Program-made: the position numbers and the translations under genes | In this document: positions 1 through 9,221 of the stretch, piece after piece | Numbering within the stretch: the stretch's first letter is position 1 | Layout of the letters: every line of letters begins with the position of its first letter | Assembly: GCF_000337215.1 (NCBI RefSeq) | Contig: NZ_AOHZ01000018.1 | Location: 23,752-87,751, forward strand | Source of the DNA: Natronolimnohabitans innermongolicus JCM 12255 | GTDB lineage: Archaea; Halobacteriota; Halobacteria; Halobacteriales; Natrialbaceae | Length of the DNA stretch: 64,000 nt | Direction of reading: 5' to 3' | Notes under the pieces: model-generated | What the model saw: only the letters and a program-made list of their open reading frames with translations | What the model was told of the DNA's origin: nothing | Database searches by the model: none

Positions 1-1
1 G

Positions 2-847
2 TCGCTGACGCTCCCGATCGAAGGCGCACTCGACGAGGACACCTCGGTCGCCGACGTCGCCGAGGCGCTCGACGAGGAGGGATACGACGTCGATCTCGAG
101 CGGTACGAGGACTTCACGAACGCCCAGCCTGACGCCCCGTGGGGCCGCGGTCGAGCCCGGATGAAAGCCTGGAACCTGGAAGACGAGATCCCGGTCCACC
201 GCGAGCCGGCGGTGACGCCGCGGACGGATCTCGTCGAGGAGTTCCCGTGCAACGAGCGCGTCGAAGACCACTGGCGCGTCGAACTGGACAACGAGCGGGT
301 CCAACAGGAGAACATCGACGCGATCGACGACCTCGCCGAGGTCGGCGACGTCGATCCGATGGTTCTCACGTCGGGCCGGCAGGTCGAGCACACCGGCGCC
401 GGCGCGAAGACCCGGAGCACGCTCGGAACCGCCTCGCGGTCGCCGATGATGTACCTCGAGATCAATCCGGACGTCGGCGTCGAACTCGGCGTCGACGACG
501 GCGACTGGATCGTCGTCACGACGCCCCACGCCGAGATGGTCGTCCAGGCGAGCGTCACCGAGCGAGTTCCGCAGGATCACGCGTTCGCGCCGTACCACTG
601 GAGCGGCATCCTCGAGGGCGAAGCGCTGATGGAGAACTACGGCGGCGAGATGGAGGGTCTCGAGCCGCTGGTGATCGGCGAGTCGATCAACGCCGGGACT
701 GCACCCGCCTACGACCGCGAGACGCAGATGCAAGAGACCAAGGTGACGCTCTGTAACGTCCGCGTCGCCGACGACGACGAGGTTCCCGAGCTGTCGGATC
801 GGCAACTGCAGTGGCAGGAACAGCGCATCAACCGACACAAGCGATAG
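2..847 (+). CDS. Molybdopterin (bis-MGD) oxidoreductase catalytic subunit, 3' part
   Basis: This is the C-terminal 281 residues of a DMSO-reductase-superfamily catalytic subunit; the reading frame is open to the window edge, so the start lies upstream. The last 170 or so residues fit the molydopterin dinucleotide-binding beta-barrel domain, with the typical opening VLTSGRQVEHTGAG followed by an INPDVGVELGVDDGDWI stretch. The gene is followed 14 bp later by a ferredoxin subunit and then an NrfD anchor, the A-B-C order of complex iron-sulfur molybdoenzymes. The substrate (DMSO/TMAO, polysulfide, thiosulfate, arsenate, nitrate or formate) cannot be read from this part because the active-site region is outside the window. 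Family confident, substrate unknown. Confidence 0.88.
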   Translation, partial: SLTLPIEGALDEDTSVADVAEALDEEGYDVDLERYEDFTNAQPDAPWGRGRARMKAWNLEDEIPVHREPAVTPRTDLVEEFPCNERVEDHWRVELDNERVQQENIDAIDDLAEVGDVDPMVLTSGRQVEHTGAGAKTRSTLGTASRSPMMYLEINPDVGVELGVDDGDWIVVTTPHAEMVVQASVTERVPQDHAFAPYHWSGILEGEALMENYGGEMEGLEPLVIGESINAGTAPAYDRETQMQETKVTLCNVRVADDDEVPELSDRQLQWQEQRINRHKR

Positions 848-861
848 CGAGCGTGATCGAA

Positions 862-1458
862 ATGAGCACACAAGACAACGGCACGGCACGAGTCATCCCG
901 AACTGGGAGTCCTGTATCGACTGCGGCGCCTGCGAGGTCGCGTGCCAGCGGACGTGGGACCTCCCGCCCGAGAGCGATCGTATTCAGGTGGTTGCGCTCG
1001 AGCACGGCACCGGCGACGAGACGAACAAGCCGATGCAGTGTTACAACTGCACGGACGCCCCCTGTATCGACGTCTGTCCGACCGACGCGTTACACTACAG
1101 TCAGAGCGATACCGTCCGCGTAGACGCGGGGATGTGCATCGGCTGTCACTACTGCGGCGTCGGCTGTCCGTTCGGCGCGCCGCAGTACCCCGACGACGAG
1201 GTCCCCGAAGCGCAGGAAGAGCACCTGATGGGCGCCAAGAGCAACGGGTTGATGGACAAGTGTACGACCTGTGAGCCCCGCCAGGAAGAGGGGCTCGAGC
1301 CGGCCTGCGCTTCGGAGTGTCCGACGGATGCGTTGCTGTTCGGGACGCCCGAGGAGCTTTCGGAGAAACTCGAGGAAGACGGTGTCTCGACGCCGTTTAA
1401 CGACGAGGCGGCCGAGATCGTCTTCGGAGACGACGCGGATATGATTACCGGAGAGTGA
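862..1458 (+). CDS. Four-cluster 4Fe-4S ferredoxin subunit of molybdoenzyme (DmsB/NrfC/PsrB-like)
   Basis: A 198-residue electron-transfer subunit with four cysteine groups: CIDCGACEVAC near residue 18, CYNCTDAPCIDVC near 60, CIGCHYCGVGC near 93, and CTTC plus CASEC near 134-155. All 16 cysteines needed for four [4Fe-4S] clusters are present. In this family the subunit carries electrons between the NrfD membrane anchor and the molybdenum subunit. The ATG at 862 is preferred over an in-frame ATG at 811, which would overlap the upstream gene. It lies 14 bp after the catalytic gene and 6 bp before the membrane subunit, so the three are almost certainly one transcript. Confidence 0.93.
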   Translation: MSTQDNGTARVIPNWESCIDCGACEVACQRTWDLPPESDRIQVVALEHGTGDETNKPMQCYNCTDAPCIDVCPTDALHYSQSDTVRVDAGMCIGCHYCGVGCPFGAPQYPDDEVPEAQEEHLMGAKSNGLMDKCTTCEPRQEEGLEPACASECPTDALLFGTPEELSEKLEEDGVSTPFNDEAAEIVFGDDADMITGE

Positions 1459-1464
1459 CCACCG

Positions 1465-2601
1465 ATGGCAGTCGAAATCGCATACGAACTACCGTACACG
1501 CAGTGGAACTGGAGGATCGGCGTCTACATCGCCATGATCGGCATCGCGAGCGGTGCGTACCTGATGGGCTACCTCGCGGACGTCCGCTCCTGGCGACTCG
1601 GCGAGCGCGAACACGGACGGATCGCCAAGTACGGCTATCTCGTCGGACTGGCCGGGTTGGCGATCGGTCCGCCCGTTCTCCTCTCGCATCTGGCGACGCC
1701 GTTTCGCGCGATGATGATCCCGTTGACGATGACGAACCTGGGCTCGTGGATGGCACTCGGCGCGTACATGCTCATGTTCTTCGGTCTGGGAACGTTCATC
1801 ATGTTCGTCTGGGTCGCGTTCGGCCGTGAACGACCCCACGGTACGACGACGCCGGACGCCGACGAGGCGGTTGCGGCCGACGGCGGTCGCGACGTCGCCT
1901 CGGACGGCGGCTCCGAGAGCGGCCCTGCACAGGCTGCGACCGGCGGCGACACGGCCGGTGGGATCCGGCGTGTCTTCAACCGAATCGGCCTGCTGGGCGC
2001 CGTCGACACCGTCGCCGATCGAACTCGGCCGACGGAGACGGTCCGCCTGGGAATCGGCGCGCTCTTCGGGCTCTTCGCCGCGGGCGTGCTGATCTACTCG
2101 GCGATGGCCTACGGCTCGGGCCCGACCGAGCGAGTGGCGCTGTGGGATCCGACGTTCCTGGTTCCGGTACAGATCTTCGGGGGCCTCGCCGCCGGACTCA
2201 CCGTCGCGGTCGGACTGGCGGCACTCGAGCGGGGACGGGCCGGCCGGGCGATCCAGCAGTACGCGCTGGTGGCCGCCGGATTGCTCGCGGCGACGCTCGT
2301 CGCCGTACTCGCGACGGTGGTCTTGCTTCCCGAACAGGTCCCGGCCGCGGAGCCCGCGGTCGATACCCTGCTGAGCACGCAGGCGACGCTGTTCGTCGGT
2401 GGAGCCGTCGTCGCCGGGCTGGTCGTCCCTATCGTCCTCTTGCTCGGCGGCGTCTTCGGACAGCGTCGGGAGGCGATTTCGCCGACTGGCACCGCGGCGG
2501 CGCTCGTCGCTGCCGGCGCCCTGGTGATCGTCGGCAAAGTCGCGCTTGCGCTGGCGTATCTGCTCGCCGCGGAGTTCACGCCGATGCCGCTGCCGATGTA
2601 G
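1465..2601 (+). CDS. NrfD/PsrC-family membrane anchor subunit
   Basis: A 378-residue polytopic protein with about eight or nine hydrophobic segments, starting with VYIAMIGIASGAYLMGYLA, the G-x-A-Y type first helix of NrfD/PsrC proteins. In the family this subunit exchanges electrons with quinone and docks the ferredoxin subunit. An Ala/Gly/Asp-rich hydrophilic insert at about residues 125-170 splits the helices into two groups and looks like a surface loop. The start ATG is 6 bp after the ferredoxin stop. The role as quinone-reactive anchor follows from family and context. Direction of electron flow is not determinable. Confidence 0.88.
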   Translation: MAVEIAYELPYTQWNWRIGVYIAMIGIASGAYLMGYLADVRSWRLGEREHGRIAKYGYLVGLAGLAIGPPVLLSHLATPFRAMMIPLTMTNLGSWMALGAYMLMFFGLGTFIMFVWVAFGRERPHGTTTPDADEAVAADGGRDVASDGGSESGPAQAATGGDTAGGIRRVFNRIGLLGAVDTVADRTRPTETVRLGIGALFGLFAAGVLIYSAMAYGSGPTERVALWDPTFLVPVQIFGGLAAGLTVAVGLAALERGRAGRAIQQYALVAAGLLAATLVAVLATVVLLPEQVPAAEPAVDTLLSTQATLFVGGAVVAGLVVPIVLLLGGVFGQRREAISPTGTAAALVAAGALVIVGKVALALAYLLAAEFTPMPLPM

Positions 2602-2779
2602 CTGGACGAGTCTCGACGCGGACTCGAGTTTGAATCCGACCGCCGCCTTTTCGATGGCACGCTCGGCCGTCGCTTGCCACACCGACGCTAAACGGTCATG
2701 AACGGTAGTAAATCGGGAACAGACAGTCACAACTACCGAACAGTTATTTGTCGACTCGTCCGGGATGCCAGACTGTACG

Positions 2780-3301
2780 ATGGCAGACACGAACCACACT
2801 GCTCCGGCATCGCTCGAGCGAGAGACCGTTCAGTCGATCACCAAACTCGTCCTCGCGGCGCTGTCGTTGCTGTTCGTTCTCTATCTCGTCTCGGTGCTCC
2901 CCGGCGTTGGTCGGTTCGTTCCCGGAACGTCCGTGACGTTCGCCGCCGTGATCGGCGCCGTCGTGACGCTCGCGGTCGTCGGCCTCCTGCTGTCGCTGGC
3001 GCCCGCGCTCGCCGAACTCGTGCGCTCGGCGTTCGAAGGGCCCGACGACGTCGTCGACGACGTGGCGTCGATCGTCCACCTGTTCGTCGTCCTCGCGGCC
3101 GTCCTGGTCGCACACCGCGGACTCGAGCCGGCGTTCGTGGGGCTGCTCGAGGGGGTGACGTGGGTCTACGACGTCGTCTTTCTCGCGCTTGCGCTGCCGC
3201 CGCTTGCGATCCTCGCGGCGCGGCTGTACGTCTCGCTCGATCCCATCTCGGAACTGTTGGCCGACCGCGTGACGGGATCGAGCGCCGACGAGCGCGACTA
3301 A
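2780..3301 (+). CDS. Small four-helix membrane protein of unknown function
   Basis: A 173-residue protein with four predicted membrane segments (around residues 20-45, 52-80, 98-118 and 128-150) and an acidic C-terminus. I do not recognise the family. A TATA-like TTATTT at 2744-2749 would place transcription start near 2773, which favours the ATG at 2780 over the in-frame ATG at 2765. The separate promoter suggests it is not strictly part of the molybdoenzyme operon, although it sits directly behind it on the same strand. It is not a TorD/DmsD chaperone, since those are soluble helical proteins. Confidence 0.7.
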   Translation: MADTNHTAPASLERETVQSITKLVLAALSLLFVLYLVSVLPGVGRFVPGTSVTFAAVIGAVVTLAVVGLLLSLAPALAELVRSAFEGPDDVVDDVASIVHLFVVLAAVLVAHRGLEPAFVGLLEGVTWVYDVVFLALALPPLAILAARLYVSLDPISELLADRVTGSSADERD

Positions 3302-3427
3302 CTGGAACCGGGTTAGAGGCGCGTCGGCGACGGCGAACCGACCAACGTTCCATTCGCTGCAACGGTAAGTTACACGGCCTATAGGTATGCCCGGCGGCGA
3401 CGGACGAAGCGATACCACGACCAGCGC

Positions 3428-4084
3428 ATGGGATTTATCGCCGAAGTTCACCTCGTCCACGACGAACTCGCGTTAGCGGCGACGATCGAGAACCGTCCCG
3501 AGACGACGTTTCGGTACGAGTACGCGACGTCTTCCGACGAGCAGCGCTACCTGTTTTGTTCGGCGTTCAGCGACGATCACGAGGCCATCGAGTCGGCGAT
3601 GGCGTCCGATCCGACGGTCTCGGCGCCGACGCGCATCGCAGCGTTCGAGAACCGAACGATCTATCGCGTCGTCCTCGAGACCGATCTCGAGGTCGTTCCC
3701 GACCGCTGTGGGGAGTGCGGTCTGTTCGTGTTCGCGATCACGAGTGCCGAACGCGGCTGGTCTACGCGCGTGTATCTCCCGGACCGCGACGCGCTGACCG
3801 CGTTCCGTGCGTGGTGTCGGGACCGCGGCGTCTCGTTTCGCGTGACCCAGCTCTACGATACGTCGATCTCCGACAGCGGGACGTTTCATCTGACCGAACA
3901 GCAACACGAGATCCTGATGATGGCCTACTACGGCGGCTACTTCGATATCCCGCGCGGAATGACACAGGATGACCTCGCCGAGCGACTCGGCATCTCGGAC
4001 TCGGCGGTCTCCCAGCGGCTCCGGCGTGCCACCGCGGAACTGATCGCGGCGACGGTCGAGAACGATCGGATGCCCAATCAGTGA
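3428..4084 (+). CDS. Bat-like HTH_10 transcriptional regulator
   Basis: A 218-residue protein with an N-terminal sensor-like region and a C-terminal HTH_10 (bacterio-opsin activator) helix-turn-helix at about residues 157-212, including LTEQQHEILMMAYYGGYFD and DDLAERLGISDSAVSQRLRR. A CGECG pair near residue 95 could bind metal but may be structural. In other haloarchaea a Bat-like regulator (DmsR) accompanies a DMSO/TMAO reductase operon. Its place immediately downstream of a molybdoenzyme operon suggests, but does not prove, a similar regulatory link. Confidence 0.88.
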   Translation: MGFIAEVHLVHDELALAATIENRPETTFRYEYATSSDEQRYLFCSAFSDDHEAIESAMASDPTVSAPTRIAAFENRTIYRVVLETDLEVVPDRCGECGLFVFAITSAERGWSTRVYLPDRDALTAFRAWCRDRGVSFRVTQLYDTSISDSGTFHLTEQQHEILMMAYYGGYFDIPRGMTQDDLAERLGISDSAVSQRLRRATAELIAATVENDRMPNQ

Positions 4085-4400
4085 TCGACCGGTGGCCCGA
4101 TGGAAAGCGACGGGGGATTCGGCGGTAGTCACGGTAGTTGCGCTAGCCGTCGGACAGCTGTGATTCGTCGTTCAGAACGAGTTTTGGTATGTCAGTTGAA
4201 ATGATTGTAAGACAGCGACAGTTCCGATTGAAGACGCTCGAGAGTTCCTGTATCTGCTATTTATTATCGCCCCAATTGCTTGTGCTCGATGCAACTATTA
4301 GGTGAATGAGTGATTACGTTCTCGATTTCGAACTTAAAGACTTGCTATCCGAATCCATAGATACTGAACCCCTTCATCACTCAAAAAGAAGTGACTATCA
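4085..4400. other. AT-rich intergenic region
   Basis: Spacer of 316 bp between the HTH_10 regulator and the beta-helix gene, clearly more AT-rich than the flanking genes. A TATA-like stretch CTATTTATTATCG lies around 4256-4268 and could drive the downstream gene with a leader of about 110 nt. A short frame starting near 4306 runs into the next gene in another frame, and I do not consider it real. Confidence 0.5.
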
Positions 4401-6038
4401 ATGTCGGAACGAAGTGATCTGTGGCGTTCGGATGGTGGGAACTCTGCTCGATCGACCGGACGGGATGCCGGTCGATCGAGCGACGACGACGTGTCGTCCG
4501 GACGATCTCGGCGAACGGTACTGCACGGAATCGCGGCTGCGGGTGTCGCTAGCGTCGGTCTGGCGTCCAGCGCTGGCGCCTCGACGAGCGCGTACGAACA
4601 CTATTACGACGAATACGACCGCGTCGTCGACGTCACCGACGTCGGTGCCGACGCCACCGGTTCGGAATCGATCTCGCCGATTCTCGAGTCCCAGCGAGCG
4701 GACGATACGCTGTTTGTCTTTCCCGAAGGGCGGTACTACATGGATTCGCAGTTTCGGTTTACGGGCTTTGACAACGTCGGGTTCGTGGGTGACGGGGCGA
4801 CGCTCGTCCCGGCGGACTACCACGCGTTCGACGGTCCCCAGTACCGGCTGTTTCGGCTGGGCGTCTCGTACGCCCCGGGTCGACGGCTCCGCTTCGAAGG
4901 GTTCGACGTCGATCAGACGGCGCCCGACACCGGGATCAGAGCGATCGAAGCCTACGCGTCCGAGCGCCTCGAGGTGCGCGATATCACGGTCAGGGGCGAA
5001 CACGACAGCGGAACCTGGGGTCCCGGACTGTTCAGCGTCACCGACCCGAACGGGACGGGAATCGTCGAGCGGTTCCGGGCGCCCGACGGCGGCGAGTGGG
5101 TCGAGGAGACGCCGAACGACGGCAACCGCTGGCGGGGTCCGATCGGGATCGAAGCCAACCAGAACGCGGGCACCCTCGAGTTCAGACGCTGCTGGCTCGG
5201 CGGCTTCCCCAACAACGGTCTGTACGCGGCGGGTGGCGACGGCAAGATCATCGTCAGCGGTGGCCGCTACCGGAACAGCAACGGGGCGAACGTTCGCGTC
5301 GGCGGCGACGACAGCGAAATCCGGTGGCCGACGGTCGAAGTCGACGAGACGCACCCGCGAGACCGCACCCAGCGGGGCATCCGAATCGAGAACGGTTCGG
5401 GCATCGAGATACACGGCGCGCTCGTCGATATCTCCTCGCCGAAACCGACGAGTCACGCGATTTCGGTGATGAACTCGTGCGACGACGCCCGGATCGAAAA
5501 CGTCGAGATCCGACTGCGCGGCGACGACGTCAACCACGGCATCGTCCTCTCGCCCGAGTGTGGCGAGACGGCGATCGTCGACACCGAAATTACGCACGAG
5601 ACTGCGGGCGGTTACCCGCTGTGGCTCCGAGACAGCGCCAAGGCCGAACCCGTCGTCGTCGAGCATCTCACCGTCTCCGGCGAGGCGGGCGACGAAAGCG
5701 GCTTCCGCGACGGAATCCGGTGTGAGCGCGATAACTGCAGATTTAGCCACGTCGACGTTAGTCAGCGCGGTCGCGACGGCACAGACCGGAACGCCATCGT
5801 CAACACGGGTTCCAACCTGACCGTCTACCGGAGCGAACTGCGCGCCAGCCAGTACCCCTTCGTCGACCTCGGTTCCGAGTCGCTCGTTCGCGATTCGGAC
5901 CTCGAGTCGACGGGCGACAACGAGGCCGTCTGCCTCTACGCGTCCGCGGCGAACCCGTCCTTCAAGAAGAACCGGCTGGCCGGCGGCATCCGCGACCTCG
6001 GCGCCAGCGGCGTCACGAACTGGCAGAACGTCTACTAG
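4401..6038 (+). CDS. Tat-exported right-handed beta-helix (pectate-lyase-like) protein
   Basis: A 545-residue protein with a long polar n-region, a twin-arginine motif SRRTVLHG near residue 38 and a hydrophobic stretch ending at ASSAGAS, typical of folded export in haloarchaea. The mature part contains repeated short beta units with N-x-G and I-x-I-x-G patterns (for example IRIENGSGIEIHGALVDI), consistent with a parallel beta-helix. Such folds are used by polysaccharide lyases, hydrolases and epimerases. The catalytic class cannot be assigned. It opens the surface-glycan region and may act on or bind the polysaccharide made by the neighbouring genes. Confidence 0.82.
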   Translation: MSERSDLWRSDGGNSARSTGRDAGRSSDDDVSSGRSRRTVLHGIAAAGVASVGLASSAGASTSAYEHYYDEYDRVVDVTDVGADATGSESISPILESQRADDTLFVFPEGRYYMDSQFRFTGFDNVGFVGDGATLVPADYHAFDGPQYRLFRLGVSYAPGRRLRFEGFDVDQTAPDTGIRAIEAYASERLEVRDITVRGEHDSGTWGPGLFSVTDPNGTGIVERFRAPDGGEWVEETPNDGNRWRGPIGIEANQNAGTLEFRRCWLGGFPNNGLYAAGGDGKIIVSGGRYRNSNGANVRVGGDDSEIRWPTVEVDETHPRDRTQRGIRIENGSGIEIHGALVDISSPKPTSHAISVMNSCDDARIENVEIRLRGDDVNHGIVLSPECGETAIVDTEITHETAGGYPLWLRDSAKAEPVVVEHLTVSGEAGDESGFRDGIRCERDNCRFSHVDVSQRGRDGTDRNAIVNTGSNLTVYRSELRASQYPFVDLGSESLVRDSDLESTGDNEAVCLYASAANPSFKKNRLAGGIRDLGASGVTNWQNVY

Positions 6039-6202
6039 GTCGAGCGCTTCGATATCCCCGATATCCGCCGCTTCGAGCCGTTTAACACCCGTATAATAAC
6101 CTCTCCACGTAGTCAATCGATAGCCGTGAGTACGTCGAACGGTGGTCAGCCGACGGCGAGCGTCGCCCATCGGCTCGAACGGTCCGGGGTGCGGGTGATA
6201 TC

Positions 6203-7843
6203 GTGAACAGGAGTCTCGCGAGCGGCGTCGCATCGGTCGTTAGCGCGAAGGTCGTCGTACTCGTCCTCACGATTCTCACGACCCCGTTGCTCTACCGGTT
6301 TCTGGGCGCGTCGGGGTACGGCGACTACGCGTTCTTGATGTCCGTGTTCGCGATCTACATGATCTTCGTCAGTTCCGGCATCACCGACGGCGTCCGGAAG
6401 TTTCTCGCCGAGGATCGAAACGCGGCCGACTGGAGCGAGTACGTCGTCGGCTTCTACTTTCGGCTGGCGATCACGCTCGCCGTCCTCGGCGCGGCCGGAC
6501 TGGTTCTCGCCGCCCAGTTCGGTCTCGTCGGACTCGCGTTCGGCGAGGAGTTCGCGATATACTTCTACGCGCTCGCGCTGCTCGTCGTCACGGCCCAGTT
6601 TCGCGACTACGCTCGGAAGACGCTCATGGGATTCGGCCTCGAGCGGTACTCGGAGCCGTTGAAAATCCTCGACAAGGTCGGCTTCGTCGTGGTCGCGATT
6701 CCGGCCGTCTACCTCGGTGCGGGGGTACTCGGCGCGCTCGCGGGGCACCTCGTCGCGAGTCTGCTCGTCGCCACCGCCGGGTTGCTTCTCGTCCACCAAC
6801 GCGTCTCGCTGTCGTCCGTCTTCGATTCGCCTCGCAACGGCGAGCGGTTCCCCCGACGAGAGATGCTCACGTTCAACTCGCTGAGCATCGTCCTCGTGTT
6901 CCTCCTGATGTCGCTCTATCACATCGACATCCTGATGCTCCAGCAGTTCAGGGACAGTGCGGACGTGGGTAACTACCGGGCGGCCCTTCAACTCGCCGAA
7001 TTCCTCTGGTTCGTCCCGCTGGCGCTCCAGACCGTCTTCGTCCACTCGACCTCGGAGCTGTGGTCCCAGGACCGCCGCCGCGAGATTACCGACCTCGCGT
7101 CCCGAACGACGCGGTATACGTTCCTACTGACCGCCGTCATGGCCGTGGGGCTCGCGGCGCTTGCAGACGTCGCCGTGCCGCTGTACTTCGGTTCCGAGGC
7201 GGTTCCGGCGATCGAGCCCCTGCTGTTGTTGCTCCCGGGGGCGCTCGGGTTCGCGCTCGCCCGGCCGATTCTCGCCGTCTCGCAGGGTGAAGGGACGCTT
7301 CGGTACCCGATCGCGGCCACCGGAACCGCGGCAGGGATCAACCTCGTCCTCAACGCGGTGTTGATCCCGAGCTACGGGATGCACGGCGCCGCGGCCGCAA
7401 CCAGCGTCGGCTACGGGACGATGTTCGTCTTCCATTGCTGGAGCGCTCGCCAGGTCGGCTTCGATCCGCTGGCCGACGCGCGACTCGGTCGGTCGCTGCT
7501 GGCGACCGTCCTCGCGGCCGGTCCGATCGTCGCCCTCGCGTCGGCGATTTCGAACCCGTGGCTCGCGCTCGCGGTCGTTCCGCCGTTCGGACTCGTCGTC
7601 TTCGTCGGGTTCGCGCTGCTGGTCGGCGCCCTGAACCCGGCCGAACCGTTCGAGGTTCTGTCAGCCTTTCCCGATCCCGTCGGCTCGCACGCGAGCGCGA
7701 TCCGACGGCGACTCGAGAACGTCGGCATCAGTTCGTCGCGAAGCTGGTTCCAGAACCTGCTGTTCGTCACCGGTCTCTCGCTGCTGGTCTCCGGGCTCGC
7801 GCTCGGACTGCTCGAGCCCGGACTCCGGATACTCCTTCCCTGA
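6203..7843 (+). CDS. Polysaccharide flippase (Wzx/MATE-fold, MOP superfamily)
   Basis: A 546-residue membrane protein with about 12-14 hydrophobic segments across the whole length, matching oligosaccharide flippases that move lipid-linked sugars across the membrane. The start is a GTG at 6203, preceded by GGTGAT at 6194-6199, which matches the archaeal anti-Shine-Dalgarno. The N-terminus (ASGVASVVSAKVVVLVLTIL followed by LYRFLGASGYGDYAF) is characteristic of the family. It lies between the beta-helix protein and a convergent glycosyltransferase gene, fitting a glycan assembly locus. Confidence 0.88.
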   Translation: MNRSLASGVASVVSAKVVVLVLTILTTPLLYRFLGASGYGDYAFLMSVFAIYMIFVSSGITDGVRKFLAEDRNAADWSEYVVGFYFRLAITLAVLGAAGLVLAAQFGLVGLAFGEEFAIYFYALALLVVTAQFRDYARKTLMGFGLERYSEPLKILDKVGFVVVAIPAVYLGAGVLGALAGHLVASLLVATAGLLLVHQRVSLSSVFDSPRNGERFPRREMLTFNSLSIVLVFLLMSLYHIDILMLQQFRDSADVGNYRAALQLAEFLWFVPLALQTVFVHSTSELWSQDRRREITDLASRTTRYTFLLTAVMAVGLAALADVAVPLYFGSEAVPAIEPLLLLLPGALGFALARPILAVSQGEGTLRYPIAATGTAAGINLVLNAVLIPSYGMHGAAAATSVGYGTMFVFHCWSARQVGFDPLADARLGRSLLATVLAAGPIVALASAISNPWLALAVVPPFGLVVFVGFALLVGALNPAEPFEVLSAFPDPVGSHASAIRRRLENVGISSSRSWFQNLLFVTGLSLLVSGLALGLLEPGLRILLP

Positions 7844-8150
7844 CCCGACTCGCCGCTGTCGGGACGCAGTCGATCCGACTCGAGCGTGTCGCGAGGGCGA
7901 GTGGGAGTTGGGGTTCGTTTTTGTCCGTCGGAACCGCAAGGGCGAGTCGACGGCGTCGACGAGTGCAGCGTCTGTCGCCGCTCGATCGGTGCGTCGAGCG
8001 CATCGTGTGGCCGAACCGTGCCGTCCTCGAGTTCGAGTGGTGAGAGTAACAGCAAGTCGGTGATCGAAACAGCGGCTCAGTGGGACGGTGACGAGGGACG
8101 GAAACGAGACGGCGAAACCAGGAGAACGAGTAGACGAACGCCGCGACCGA
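7844..8150. other. Convergent intergenic region, no gene seen
   Basis: About 300 bp between the convergent flippase and GT2 genes. I see no credible coding frame and no clear terminator hairpin with a T-tract on either strand. Confidence 0.5.
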
Positions 8151-9221
8151 TCAGTACACCTGCTGCTCCAGGTGTTCGCTCTCGGCCATGTCGAACACCA
8201 TCGCGAACAGCAAGAACGCGACGCCGGCGAGCACCAACAGCAGACTCGAGGCGCCGCCGACGATAGCGGGGACGAGACTCGAGAACGCCGCGCCGAGCAG
8301 CAGCGTCAGGCCGAGCACGCCGACCCCGGCGGCCGCCGCGCCGACGAGGTAAAACAGCGCGAGTGGGTGGAAGTCGAGCACGAGGTACTTCGTCTTGAGG
8401 CGCCACAGGAAGTTGCGAAGCAGCATCGTCGACACCTTCGGGACGTACTGCGAGTAGGTGATGCTCGACTCCTCGTCGCCGTAGACGGCCGGCATGGCCA
8501 CGTCGGCGACGCGCATCCCCTGGACGTTCAGCTTCACGAGCAGGTCGTTACAGTAGCCGTAGTACTCGTAGAGCCCCTCGAGGTCGACGGCCTCGAGCGC
8601 GTCGCCCGAGATAGCCGTGTAGCCGTTCTGGGGGTCCATCGTCTTCCAGTAGCCCGAGGCGATCTTCGTCAGGAACGTCAGGATGGCGTTGCCCACGAAC
8701 CGAAATCGAGGCATCGCCGCGCGGTACTCGCGCGAGAGGAGCCGGTTTCCCTTGGCGTAGTCGGCGTCGCCCTCGGCGATCGGGTCGAGCAACCGCGGCA
8801 TCTGAGACAGGTCCATCTGCCCGTCGGCGTCGACGGTAACCGTCGCGTCGACGCCGTCTTCGCGCGCGGCGAGGTAGCCGGTTTTGATCGCGCCGCCGGC
8901 GCCGAGGTTTTCGTGGTGTTGGATCGGGACGACCCGGCCGATCGGATCGCGGACCGTCGCTCGGGCGGACAGCGCCGACGCGCCGCCGTCGGTCAGCAGC
9001 GGCGTTTCGTCGGCCGCGTCGCGGTCCGAATCGACGTCGGCGCCGGCGCCGGCGTCTTCGCGCGCCGCCTCGAGGATCTCCCGCCAGGTTCCGTCGGTCG
9101 ACCGGTCGTCGATCGCGTAGATCCGGTCGACGTAGTCGGGCATCTCGCGGATCACGTCGCCGACGAACCCCTCCTCGTCGTAGGCCGGCATCACGACGCC
9201 GACGGTCTGCCCCCGATACAT
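8151..9221 (-). CDS. GT2 glycosyltransferase with C-terminal membrane helices (DPM1-like)
   Basis: A 356-residue family 2 glycosyltransferase. The N-terminus has GVVMPAYDEEGFVGDVI and IDDRSTDGT, then VDADGQMD as the DxD-type metal/nucleotide site, and a KGNRLL motif typical of dolichyl-phosphate mannose/glucose synthase relatives. Two or three hydrophobic helices at residues 270-345 anchor it. A hydrophilic insert of roughly 30 residues (about 55-88) interrupts the nucleotide-binding fold. The ATG overlaps the stop of the upstream deacetylase-like gene by 1 bp (TGATG), so the two are translationally coupled. Likely role: sugar transfer to a polyprenyl phosphate. Confidence 0.88.
   Translation of the reverse strand: MYRGQTVGVVMPAYDEEGFVGDVIREMPDYVDRIYAIDDRSTDGTWREILEAAREDAGAGADVDSDRDAADETPLLTDGGASALSARATVRDPIGRVVPIQHHENLGAGGAIKTGYLAAREDGVDATVTVDADGQMDLSQMPRLLDPIAEGDADYAKGNRLLSREYRAAMPRFRFVGNAILTFLTKIASGYWKTMDPQNGYTAISGDALEAVDLEGLYEYYGYCNDLLVKLNVQGMRVADVAMPAVYGDEESSITYSQYVPKVSTMLLRNFLWRLKTKYLVLDFHPLALFYLVGAAAAGVGVLGLTLLLGAAFSSLVPAIVGGASSLLLVLAGVAFLLFAMVFDMAESEHLEQQVY

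Noticed and set aside
1489..2799. 436-codon open frame on the minus strand over the NrfD gene
   Set aside because: It mirrors the GC-biased coding strand, its translation is Arg/Asp-rich and low in hydrophobic residues, and it has no recognisable domain.
4306..5469. 387-codon plus-strand frame starting before the beta-helix gene
   Set aside because: After the first 30 codons it overlaps the beta-helix gene in another frame and becomes Arg/Ser/Thr-rich, the usual composition of a shadow frame.
4398..6233. 611-codon minus-strand frame opposite the beta-helix gene
   Set aside because: Composition is that of an antisense shadow; the plus-strand protein has a Tat signal and beta-helix repeats.
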